This document shows, one piece after another, positions 34,431 through 43,626 of a stretch of DNA of 64,000 nucleotides. The notes under the pieces were generated by a model. That model was not told the origin of the DNA. It saw only the letters and a list, made by a program, of their open reading frames with translations, and ran no database searches. The stretch is taken from contig OZ345354.1 of NCBI GenBank assembly GCA_977006965.1, positions 2,976,001 to 3,040,000 on the forward strand, written 5' to 3'. The position numbers were made by a program, and so were the translations under genes. This DNA is from Phymatolithon calcareum. Its lineage: Eukaryota; Rhodophyta; Florideophyceae; Hapalidiales. The number at the start of each line of letters is the position of its first letter. Position 1 is the stretch's first letter.

Positions 34431-34765
34431 TAGGGGACGTGTCTGTGAGGATGTTTATGTCGCACACGAAACAAGATGCTGCGAAGTACGGGCTTGCAGA
34501 AGTCACCGGGGACGTGAGAAAGAGTATTGTGAGGATCCTAAAGAGTTGCTGTGGGTTGCCGATAGCGCTGGCAGACGCAGAAAGCGCAGTTGGTTTCCTC
34601 GCAAGTAAACATGGAGATTTTGAAGGTGCATGTGGCGAATATTCTTCACTGCTGGAGAAGCAGAGCATTGAATTTGGCGAATATCAAGGCCCAAGTTGCC
34701 ACAACAGTGTGGAAGAAGAAGTCGGAGGGCGTTGTTCCACTGCCATGAAATGTTCCAACAGATAA
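34421..34765 (+). pseudogene. NB-ARC C-terminal fragment (GLPIAL box)
   Basis: In another frame directly after the WD40 fragment. VSVRMFMSHTKQDA, then IVRILKSCCGLPIALA, which is the GLPLAL box of the NB-ARC domain, then FEGACGEYSSLLEKQ like the winged-helix part. In a normal NB-ARC-WD40 protein this segment lies upstream of the WD40 repeats, so the fragments are in reversed order here. Confidence 0.7.
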
Positions 34766-35115
34766 GGAATGAGCATCAACCTAATTCTGAAACTTGATAT
34801 CACTTTTAATATTATGCCTCAAACCTTGATATATTATCAATTACAGTTATCCGTCTGCCAGCAATGTCGTTTTTCCATAGTTATACTCTGACACGTGTGA
34901 TAGGAGAGAAAAGTCTTCGAATAATCAACCATTTTGCTTGATTAAATGGGGAATACGTACGCAAGACTGTTTTGAAACCATGGATGTTAATTAATTACAG
35001 TAGTTGATATCGGACTGGAAATCTTGATATAGTTTGATACCGCCAAAATCAGCTTGATAATCGATATTCGAACACTTACCGGAAACATCACATCGCTGAG
35101 ATTTTAGCATAAGAA

Positions 35116-35410
35116 GTTTTCAAAACGACATCATCTTTCAGAATTCCAGAAAGGTACACTTTCACCGTTGACAAAATCTTATTTCAAGCATGACTGTATC
35201 AGTTAATTTATTTAAAAACATCTTGAAATTTTAATCCCTTCTTGCCAATCATAAATCGTCTAGAAATTCCTTTTGCATGCGATTTTTTGAAAACGACATA
35301 ATCCTTCAGAATTCCAGAAAGGTACACTTTCACCGCTGACAAAATCTTATTTCAAGCATGATTGTATCAGTTAATTTACTTCAAAACATCTTGAAATTTT
35401 AATCCCCTTA
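35116..35410 (+). repeat. tandem direct repeat, two units of ~168 bp
   Basis: 35116-35255 and 35284-35410 are over 90% identical by eye (CAGAATTCCAGAAAGGTACA, CTGACAAAATCTTATTTC, CATCTTGAAATTTTAATCCC). AT-rich, non-coding. Confidence 0.85.
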
Positions 35411-35701
35411 GTGTACCAATCAGATGTTCAGAATGGCGATTTTTTGGCCAATGAATAGTGAAGAAAACAGTTTTATCCAATAAGGATGCGAGGAATGCAG
35501 TGCTGATTGGCTCTTTACGGCTCCTTACAGGGCTTCTTACACGGCGCAGCCGCATCGCTTATAACACCATAACCTGAAGTTATGGAATTTTGCTCATACG
35601 TGAATTCCCTCATAATTTTGTCTGCAGAAACGACTACGGATTTTTATTTATTTTTTTGATGCATTAAAATTCTGCTTTCCTCCCGTTCTTACATTCCCCT
35701 G

Positions 35702-36110
35702 GATGAAATATATGAGCTTCTTCCCAACCTGCTAACCGAATCTGAATCACGCTCACCTGGTCGGCGTCATGGCAGCCCCGGGCTTCACGGCTTCTAGCCA
35801 CATTCCATCACCACAGCTGTGCGCAGCAGAGCTCCTACCGGGCATGCATGAAGCGCAGCCTTTAGACCTACGATGGATTTATGAATCGATGAACATAATC
35901 TGTGAAAAAGAATCTAAAGTGCAGCGTTTTAATTCGAACTGGTACCATTTCAGAGCCCATGTACAATACACATCCTGTAATCCCGCTCCATCAACTCTTT
36001 CAATACTAGATACGTGTAAAACCTGCTGCTGAGCAGTTGGCTAAATGAAGATCTTGACATAGTTGTACCTTTTTGCCAAAGCCCTTAAACTTCCCAGCCC
36101 CACGGACGGC
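35702..36110. other. intergenic, 3' flank of the secreted-protein gene
   Basis: No supported gene. A plus frame at 35769-36032 (87 codons) has no recognisable feature. Confidence 0.35.
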
Positions 36111-36343
36111 TTAGCACTGCGGCAAGCAGTCATCGGCTTCTAGGGTTTTCAGAAGACGGGCCATTGAATCGAACACATTGCTTGGCCACCCATTACCACC
36201 GCAGCAGCCCCCCCTGAGCCATTTGTTCGCGGCGCCCTTGCACGCACGGATGTGGTGACCGTTCTGGTTCTGGTTCTTTCGGCAGGTAAAATTTGCGTTC
36301 TGACCCGGGTTGCCGGCCAACCACGACATATGCGCTTCGCTAG
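36111..36343 (-). pseudogene. detached 3' end of the secreted-protein gene
   Basis: From the CTAG copy at 36340-36343 the minus strand continues in the phase set by 37981-39251 and is open to TAA at 36111-36113. It encodes about 76 residues with six cysteines, a GG-C-C-GG turn and a final C (…DDCLPQC). It is cut off from the rest of the gene by the piggyBac-like element at 36344-37980. Confidence 0.8.
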
Positions 36344-37980
36344 TGTCTAGTTTACTAACCACCTCAATTGAGGATAAATCCCTCAATTGAGGGGTTTTTT
36401 GAAAGCTCAAAAAAGTATGTACAAAGAATGCGAAACAGAAAGTTCGCGCCAACTTTGGGAAGGCGGGCTTGTGTTCTGCCTGAGGAGTACCCAAACTACG
36501 GCCTTAAATGGGCGTCGTTCGGCGGTAGGAACGAAATTACAATTTTCAGTTAGAAGAAGCGGACCTGCCATGTCACGAGAAAAAGACCCGCGCCGAGTGG
36601 TCGGCGCGTCCGTACACACTAAGGCAACATCAGTGACCAGTCTCGCAGAGTGTTGCAGGCTCTATGGAGCCTTTTCCAAGTCAAAAAAGGTGAACGACAC
36701 AGTTCTGGAGGTACTATTGAATGAAATCAATGGGCGCGCAAGCACATCGCTTCGCGTGAAATGGGTCCTAGTTCAGAAACCGACTGAGAAAACTAAGATT
36801 AAGACACTCAAGATTGTTAACATCAAGGCAGGAAAGGTTGACGAAGGTTCTCCGTCCTCTCGAATGCTTGTATCAAGTCCCAGCACGCAGAACTCTGCAC
36901 CACAAAATCCGGCTTACAGTACTCGTGGTCGTCCGTCTTCTTCGCCAAATGCCAGTTTATTGTCCCCAGTCGCAACCACAAGCTCTCCAAAACGGCACAC
37001 AAGCTTCGATACAACCCTCAGAAGCTATGGACGCCCTATACCAGGCACTCTCGCCTACGCCATGCAAGGCTCTTGGGACCAGGTGTCGCAAGAGGAAGTA
37101 GATGTCATCACATCCGACCGAGAACCCAACGATATTGCTCATGGGGTGCCATGGTACGAGCGACAAGTTCTATGCCCGATTGGAGGACGAATTCCTCGTC
37201 AGTTCTGGACAGTTCGCACTCCACATGGAGATTTTATATCGGAAAATGGTGGTATTGGGCATCACACGCCCTATGATTGCTTTATGACCATGTTTCCGCA
37301 AGGTCACCTTCGAAAAATAGCAGCATGGACGTCCGCGAAGCTGAAATGAATCGCGCGAAAAGAGACTACGGTCACAGAGCTGATTAAGTTTTTCGGAATC
37401 CTCGTCCTCATGACAAGATTTGAGTTCAGCGCTAAGACAGATCTATGGCAGACTACCAGGCGATTTGTGTGGTTGACAGCTGGCTTTTATTCTCCGATGC
37501 GCATGCAGAGTATCAGGATCACATGACGCAACGAAGGTATTATGAAGTGCTGGCCGAGCAACTCATCGATAACTCGTTCGATTCGCGTCATACTCGTCGC
37601 CGCTCAACCACTCCTGAACGTATTTTTGTCTCCGGGAGCGGTGTTGGAACCCACTTAACCCCCACGAGAAAGAAAAGGAAGACTGCGGATGGCATGATGA
37701 CTAATTTTGCTTCGCAAAAGAACTGCAGGGTCTGCAAAGTCAAGAAGACAACGCTGGTGTGCTCATCATGTAACAGGCTAGAAGGTGCCGCAATATTCAT
37801 TTGCGGCACGTCTACTGGCAGGAATTGCTTCGCGAAGCATGTGGAAGACATCCATGAGCTTGACGCTTTTGATGTGCCCGATAGTGAGTAGCTTTCATGC
37901 GCAAAAATTAAATGATTTTCGTTACCTCAATTGAGGGAAAAGTGCCCCTCAATTGAGGAAAAATTTCAGTAAACTAGACA
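36344..37980. mobile_element. piggyBac-like element, internally deleted, CTAG target duplication
   Basis: Ends are TGTCTAGTTTACT at 36344-36356 and the complement AGTAAACTAGACA at 37968-37980. Just inside each end is a pair of CCTCAATTGAGG palindromes. CTAG flanks both sides (36340-36343, 37981-37984). PiggyBac elements insert at TTAA; CTAG is a different palindromic tetramer. The transposase inside lacks its catalytic core, so the element cannot move by itself. Confidence 0.82.
36387..37891 (+). pseudogene. piggyBac transposase with catalytic core deleted
   Basis: 36387-37349 carries a low-complexity N-terminus and then the piggyBac start region (HTPYDCFMTMFPQGHL). An in-frame TGA at 37347-37349 is followed in the same frame by TELIKFFGILVLMTRFEFSA up to about 37450. 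The frame then jumps to 37445-37891, which has the end of the DDE domain (AICVVDSWLLFSDA, YYEVLAEQLID) and the C-terminal cysteine-rich finger C-R-V-C…C-S-S-C…C…C-F…H. About 300 residues with the three catalytic aspartates are missing between the two parts. Confidence 0.82.
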
Positions 37981-39251
37981 CTAGAGAGATCCTTGTACTT
38001 TTTGGGAAATGTGAGCTCCCACATGGGGGTGATCTCATTTTCCAGACCAGTGGCGGTCTTCACACAGGCGAGTTGTTTCTGGGCTAGCAATGGAAACATA
38101 GCGCCGTCGTTGCACTGCGTCGCCTCGAGGGCGTCGCCGGCCATAATGTCGCCGATGGTGAACTGGTGGCTGAACGAGTGACTGAAACCGAATACTTTGA
38201 ACGTTGCTTTCAGCAACACGCCCTCGTCATTGACCTCTGCACACACGTCGATCATGAGGCTGAAACGAGACACACTCTTGCAGATCTTGGCATGCGGCGC
38301 GCACTTCTTGCTGTTGATCACGTTGAACTTATGCATATACTTCCAGTCAACCTTGACAGAGAGACACGAACCACTGACGCTGACCGTGGCTTCAAGGTAC
38401 TTATTGTGCCACGAGAACGACTTTCCGTCGTTAAGAGTGGTAAAATGATTGCTTGCAAATCCAGCGGGCATATGGTTCGGGTCGATCTGAGCAAGCGTGC
38501 TCTCGAGCTTGTCATTTTCAGGAAATTCATGGTCCTCGTACTGAGCTAAATGAGGGTGTCCACTCGACGGGCCGCTGAGGTCGATTGGTGTAGTGGCGGG
38601 TAGTGTTTCATCGCTACTTCCCTGTATGGCCGGATAATTGGAGGTCATACGTGTGTGGTGATCCCCGCTCGATGTCTTGATAGTGCAATCGAGCGCAAAC
38701 AGAGTGAAATGCCCGCTCACAGCGTAATCGTACTTCAAATTTTCAACCGTGACTGTGGTATGGATACTGTTCTTGGTTGCTGACGCTTGCAAGAATGCCT
38801 CAACGACGCGCGTCTCATCTTCTTTGCTCAAACCTGCCTGCTCAAAGCCCTGTGAAATATCGGTGGTAGTGATCGTGCTGCTTCCACCACTGCCAAACAA
38901 ACTCATGAAGCCAGACACATGGCCCTCGACCTTGGTAGAATGCACGTTTTTCTCATAGTGGTCTTTGAAGGTACCTTTGAGCAACGTGATCATCAAGTCG
39001 TTGAGTCTCTTGACCTCCCTATCATCCATCGCCCACACATTCAAATCGATTCCAATCGTCGCCGAGGCGTGAGGTGAGACGGTGTATTCGGAGGCGCTCA
39101 GCTGGCCGGTGCTCGCTTTGCAGCTCATGGATAGACCGCTGCTTTCGGACTGTGTCAAGGTTACTGATACATTTCGGGGCGCTTCTCGAATCTTGATCGC
39201 ATAAGCACCGGTTAATGCAACGGTGATGAACAGAACGGTGAGGCGGATCAT
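37974..39251 (-). CDS. secreted protein of unknown family, C-terminus cut by a transposon
   Basis: 425 residues as it stands. I choose the ATG at 39251 over one at 39353, because it begins with a clear signal peptide (MIRLTVLFITVALTGAYA). The mature protein is S/T- and H-rich, with about ten cysteines, mostly in the second half (KCAPHAKIC, CAEV, QCND, QLACV), and beta-rich patches such as FKVFGFSHSFSHQFTIGD. No domain family recognised. The stop TAG at 37974-37976 lies inside the terminal repeat of the piggyBac-like element, which supplies the final codon. The original C-terminus is at 36111-36343. Whether the truncated protein folds is unknown. Confidence 0.75.
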   Translation of the reverse strand: MIRLTVLFITVALTGAYAIKIREAPRNVSVTLTQSESSGLSMSCKASTGQLSASEYTVSPHASATIGIDLNVWAMDDREVKRLNDLMITLLKGTFKDHYEKNVHSTKVEGHVSGFMSLFGSGGSSTITTTDISQGFEQAGLSKEDETRVVEAFLQASATKNSIHTTVTVENLKYDYAVSGHFTLFALDCTIKTSSGDHHTRMTSNYPAIQGSSDETLPATTPIDLSGPSSGHPHLAQYEDHEFPENDKLESTLAQIDPNHMPAGFASNHFTTLNDGKSFSWHNKYLEATVSVSGSCLSVKVDWKYMHKFNVINSKKCAPHAKICKSVSRFSLMIDVCAEVNDEGVLLKATFKVFGFSHSFSHQFTIGDIMAGDALEATQCNDGAMFPLLAQKQLACVKTATGLENEITPMWELTFPKKYKDLSSV

Positions 39252-40430
39252 TGTTGGGAGCGTACGTGGGTCGAAAATAAGCAAGAATACAGTACTTAGT
39301 GCTTGACCTCGTAGACTGTACTTGTAAAGCACAACTTTAGAGAGCTGCCCCACTTCGATACCTGCTTACGTTTGGGGGTGATGTGTGCTTATATTCCTTC
39401 CGACCATTCGTTTCCACTCACGATGCATCGGGTACTGCCGCTTGAAAATTGGCGGGCAGAGCGAGCCTGCTGGGAAATGCATGAAGCTGGTCATAGCTCA
39501 AGCACGTCTGCTACCTGAGTGGAAGAACGTAGTGGCAATTCATTCCAGTCATGAAATGAATCTAACATGCATCTCACCGGGAAGGAATGAAAATTAGGTC
39601 GTCCACGGCGCGACGATCAAGTTATGCACTGTTGCGGAAGAGTCGGCACATGATGATGATGTTGTGCTTGCCACTCAGTGTTGAAATTAATCACCGATAT
39701 ATCGGTGTATCGCCTATATATCGGCTTTTCACCAATTAAGCGGGATGAGCGCACGAGTGGTAGCTCTTGTTACCTTGTCGACGGCTTCATGAGGTGTTCA
39801 AAGTGAATCCGTTTCACTGAGCTGAACGAAATCGGTTATCGGAGTTCGAAAATGTGGATATCTGCTCATATTGTTAATGTTGGAAAGACGCTACAAATGT
39901 AACCATCCAGTGAATATCCGAGGTATATATAAAAAGGGAAACATACATCACATGGAAGTGGAAAAAGCAAAACTCAAAGGACTGTCTATGATATATCGCC
40001 CTGCAAAGAGCCACAAAATCTTTAATTATCGGGAGACGCAAAGGTAGGGACATCCGGCCCTTGACAAGATTCATCTGGTCATTATTGTCATCTTCATGAT
40101 CATCAGATTGCATGATACAACAATACCCCATCATCATGGGGTAGCTCCGTAATGGGGCGGTTGCATGATGGCGCGGTTGCAAGAGGGTTTCTACCCTCGT
40201 GAAACTGCTGTAAACAATTCTTGAGAAGCATTAGGCTACTCAAGAATTGTAGCGAATAGTTAATGAGAAGATTCCAATAATGGCATGATCATGTTGACGC
40301 TGCTCCGGAAAGTTAAGGATCATGCAATAGTCAGTCCAGCCTGAGCACTCTCAGGACATTCACTCATGATGAAGAAAATGTTGTGTCGATCTCAAGCTGG
40401 ACGGTCTATTTGCCCACAGTACAGAGCCTA
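39252..40430. other. intergenic, no recognisable gene
   Basis: Promoter side of the secreted-protein gene. A GATATATCGG/CCGATATA inverted motif occurs near 39695-39725. Nothing else seen. Confidence 0.4.
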
Positions 40431-40828
40431 CAGTCAGACCTCGATAACTGGAACCTCTTTTTTAGAAAAACCTCGGTTAGCAGCATAATCGAGTGCTCCA
40501 CGAATACCGTATCAGCCTAAATTTAACGAAAATTAAAGGATTCTAGAATATTTGATAGGAGCATTACTTCATGTTCGAGGTCACGGGGCATACCTTAAAT
40601 TTTGTTATAATTTTGTTTAGCGTACACGGAACATATCCTCACTCGTAGAATACTGTAAGTACTTTTCATGTTTCTCCTGCCATTGGCATACAGTACAGTA
40701 GAATATGGCTACTGTTCGGCACACGTGTGATCCAAAACTTATGATTCAAAATTCGACTTGAGAATAACCTCGATTTTGAGAATATTGGACCATTCCACAT
40801 TGCCCATGCATTTATCGAGGTCTGACTG
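40431..40828. mobile_element. pogo/Tigger-like MITE, copy 2 with TA duplication
   Basis: Perfect 17-bp inverted repeats CAGTCAGACCTCGATAA (40431-40447) and TTATCGAGGTCTGACTG (40812-40828), flanked by TA on both sides (40429-40430, 40829-40830). 398 bp, no coding capacity. Shares ends and internal blocks with 7735-8246, so the two belong to one family. TA duplication and termini fit Tc1-mariner/pogo. Confidence 0.88.
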
Positions 40829-40971
40829 TAGTAGCTCTCCATTCCCGCGAGCCGTGGAAGAGATAGTATTTTAACACTATCTATGAAAGATTCTGTATTT
40901 TGGTTTGTTTCCCAGCTGTAATTGATCCAACGAATGAGAGTTGTGAACACGACCTGTTGGATGGAGTGGAC

Positions 40972-41224
40972 ATCATCTGGAACCTAGTGGGAGTTCCGAT
41001 GGAACGTACACGTATGCCATTCGGCACAGGCACATTTAAAATTTTAATCAAGAAACACTTTCGCTCAAAAACTAGTCGGCACGGCACGAATGTTCCACGT
41101 GTGCCTCGTGTCGTGCCGACTCGTTACTGAGCGAAAGTGTTTCTTGATTAAAATTTTAAGTGTGTCTGTGCCGAATTGCATACGTGTACGTGCCATCGGA
41201 ACCCCCACCCAGGTTCCAGATGAT
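40972..41224. repeat. foldback element, family member 1
   Basis: Arms of about 110 bp (40972-41084 and 41113-41224) pair over their whole length: ATCATCTGGAACCT, ACGTACACGTATGC, ATTCGGCACAGGCACA, AAAATTTTAATCAAGAAACA, CTTTCGCTCA. A second member is at 62411-62612. Confidence 0.85.
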
Positions 41225-41327
41225 CAAGCTTTTCTGCATCCTTTTAGAAGAGCTTTTTTAACAGCAGTGGAGCCATACCATGCAGCGACAGATTTTTTCA
41301 GGGATTTTGTAGGAAGAACTTGTTCAA

Positions 41328-41351
41328 CATAATAATAATATTATTATTATG
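41328..41351. repeat. perfect 24-bp AT palindrome
   Basis: CATAATAATAAT followed by its exact complement. Lies about 100 bp after the foldback element. Confidence 0.85.
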
Positions 41352-41446
41352 TATGTACTGCAGAGATCACCGAAGAGCTGCTTGCTAGCCCCATAGGCGA
41401 ATAAGCATTCATTATTATTATTATTTCATATCACATAAAATTTATT

Positions 41447-41486
41447 AGAGATAATAGTCTTTTTTTAAAAAAAGACTATTATCTCT
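41447..41486. repeat. perfect 40-bp palindrome
   Basis: Arms of 20 bp with no loop: AGAGATAATAGTCTTTTTTT and its complement, centre between 41466 and 41467. Confidence 0.9.
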
Positions 41487-43626
41487 CATTAAAATGAGAA
41501 CGTATCTCGTTATTTGTGATTTCATGTTCCATGATTCAATAAAATCAGCCCATACTGTCATGGAGCTGACATACACGGCGCATGGAAAGACTTTGCTGAC
41601 TTATCCCGCCATTCACAACTGGTCTTTTGGACGACACATACTTTTTGCAAATTCTCTCTCTCTCTATGATTTTCAAACAATAGAAGGCAATATCTTCTAC
41701 ATCCTATTCAAAACGAGCTACCACTATTCCTCCGCCTAAAGAAAGAGAAGTAGGTTACAGAGTCCTGTGGATCCACTGGCTATTGCAGAACTTCCCATAC
41801 CCTCCGCAATAAAAGATTCGATTAGAAGGCCAACGCTCATACCAGAACAACTGCTTTTAGCTCATGAGGAAACAAGGTTGGAAGACCAAGCTGCCATATT
41901 CCAAATATTTGTTCTAGCCTCTCAAGTGCTAAATAGACAAAGAGTGCTTTGATTTAACTCGCATGTATACATGCACGCGCACATGATGATGAATCTACCA
42001 TCTCCAATGAGGCTCACAAAGCAGTGCTTTATCACTAACTGTCTTCTACTTACATTACGGCAGGGCGTTATTCGTGCCAGCTAACGAGGAGACCAATCCT
42101 TCTTCTCTGCCTCCCACTTGAAATACGATTCGATTCCACCCAGACCAAGCGTATTGGTGCCACGATTCTGCATGAATACGTAGGTGCCCACTCGTCTAAC
42201 AAACTTGCGCCTGGAGGCAGAACGCCCACCACAGCGTAGCAATAGATGTACAACTGTTTCGATACAGCCGGTACTACTCATCTTGCATACTGGATCGTAC
42301 TCCATTACATCCATGCAACCGTGGCATTCATACTCGCTCTGCTTGACAGGCATCATTTAACCACTGTACCACCCAGGTGGAAAATTTAGTGACTTGGAAA
42401 ATGCTCCCTATACTCTGCATCATTCCTCTCGACTGGTCACGGTCGTTTCCTTGGAATGTAGAGATGCACCAATCTGTCGGTGGGGGTCTTTTTCTTGTGG
42501 TGCGGCAGGTGCGATTCTTTTGAAAGGACAGCACTTTTTCGTTCTTAGCACAGAATGAAGCAGTAATAAGGTAATAGTTGAGATACTACTCACACAGAAG
42601 ATATACTGTACCCGGCATTATGAATACGGCGTGGGCGAGGTGTTCTGCGTTCTTTTTATAGATCTTTATGAGCTTTTAAATCCCCATTCAAGTTAGGGAG
42701 TCCTCTCAAATAGACACTAGCGTAGCAAACAAACAGCTCATTGTATCAACATTTCGGGCTGCAAGAATTTTACTCTTGCTAAGCAGAACTGATCGCATAT
42801 TATTACTAGGACCTTAAAGATACTGGAGAAGTAAGTTGGAATAGTGTTGAAGCCTGGTAACTGCAGTGAATACATCGAAAGGTGGCATTCAACTCCCGAA
42901 ATGGACCATTTTTCAATCATTTTCACAAAACAATATACGGAATATATTTAAAAAAGCAGAATGTCCAATTCAGTCCAGATTTACCCAATAATGGATGTGT
43001 AGTGCGAGAGGATTAAGGGGCCCATTGTGGGATATTTTCGTCTAGCTCAGTGTCGCGAAATTCACGCTGTGCAATGTACAAGTGCTGAGTGAAGCAAGTA
43101 CTGTCCTTGGACAATGATACCACACTGACGCCATGCGTGGAGTGTCGAACACGGCTGTACAGGTCATGGACCTGAATATGGATGACGGACACTCCACCGC
43201 ATGAATCTCTGTCGCTAAATGCTGGGAATAGTAGAGAATGCTTTTCGCTGGTTGCAGAGTATGCTTCGGTGTGGCGGGCGAAACAGTCCACGACGATCCC
43301 GGTTGGCATTGTACTGAATTGCATTATCCTGGCACAGAAAGGTTTGAAGATGCACGGGTTGAAAATCGGTTGCTTTCGTTTTCGACATATAGTACGTCAA
43401 TGTTATTTACTTCAAAGAAATATCATCATTGTGTTGATCTATCATCGGGCGCCCATGGGCACCGTGACGTTAATAAAGAGAAAAGTAACAGAGACAGATT
43501 CAAACTTGGCGAGCCGCAGCTCGAAACATGATATCAAAAATTGTACTCGTAACATCTCCATCACCAACGTACTAAATGATCCGAAAAGTCGGCAACGGAG
43601 AACACCTCAAGCGTAGGACGAGCAGG

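Larger units (their letters stand above)
33247..35585. mobile_element. nested insertion carrying NB-ARC/WD40 gene fragments
   Basis: Within element B the sequence CACTAATT|TTGCTC of element A is broken and AATT appears on both sides (33243-33246 and 35586-35589). Between lie 2339 bp not found in A. No clear terminal inverted repeat was seen; the 3' end CCATAACCTGAAGTTATGG is itself a palindrome. Contains fragments of an NB-ARC-WD40-type gene and a tandem direct repeat. Agent of insertion unknown. Confidence 0.65.
32819..35701. mobile_element. P-superfamily deletion derivative (element B) with nested insertion
   Basis: Same termini as element A with one mismatch. Flanks GATGAAG (32812-32818) and GATGAAA (35702-35708) match at 6 of 7 bases. 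32819-33066 aligns with the left end of A; 33067-33246 aligns with 32437-32620 of A; 35590-35701 aligns with the right end of A. All internal genes are therefore deleted. The right-hand part is split by an unrelated 2.3-kb insertion. Confidence 0.85.
41225..43626. other. intergenic, AT palindromes and unsupported frames
   Basis: Holds the two palindromes listed below, a relative of the 2411-2457 repeat at 41917-41963, and a minus frame at 42081-42356. The latter shows a C…C…ET-V-V-H-L-L-L-R-C pattern as in the zinc-finger-like C-terminus of some LINE reverse transcriptases; possibly a LINE scrap. No gene supported. Confidence 0.4.

Noticed and set aside
33247-35585. Functional NB-ARC-WD40 gene
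   Set aside because: Fragments are truncated, in different frames and in the wrong order.
26296-35708. LINE continuing beyond 26690 to 35.7 kb
   Set aside because: The short LINE copy with its 12-bp duplication shows the 3' end at about 26690; later DNA is flank plus other elements.
37974-39251. Pore-forming (MACPF-type) protein
   Set aside because: Considered because of the signal peptide and threonine-rich beta patches, but no MACPF signature motif or helix-cluster pattern was found.
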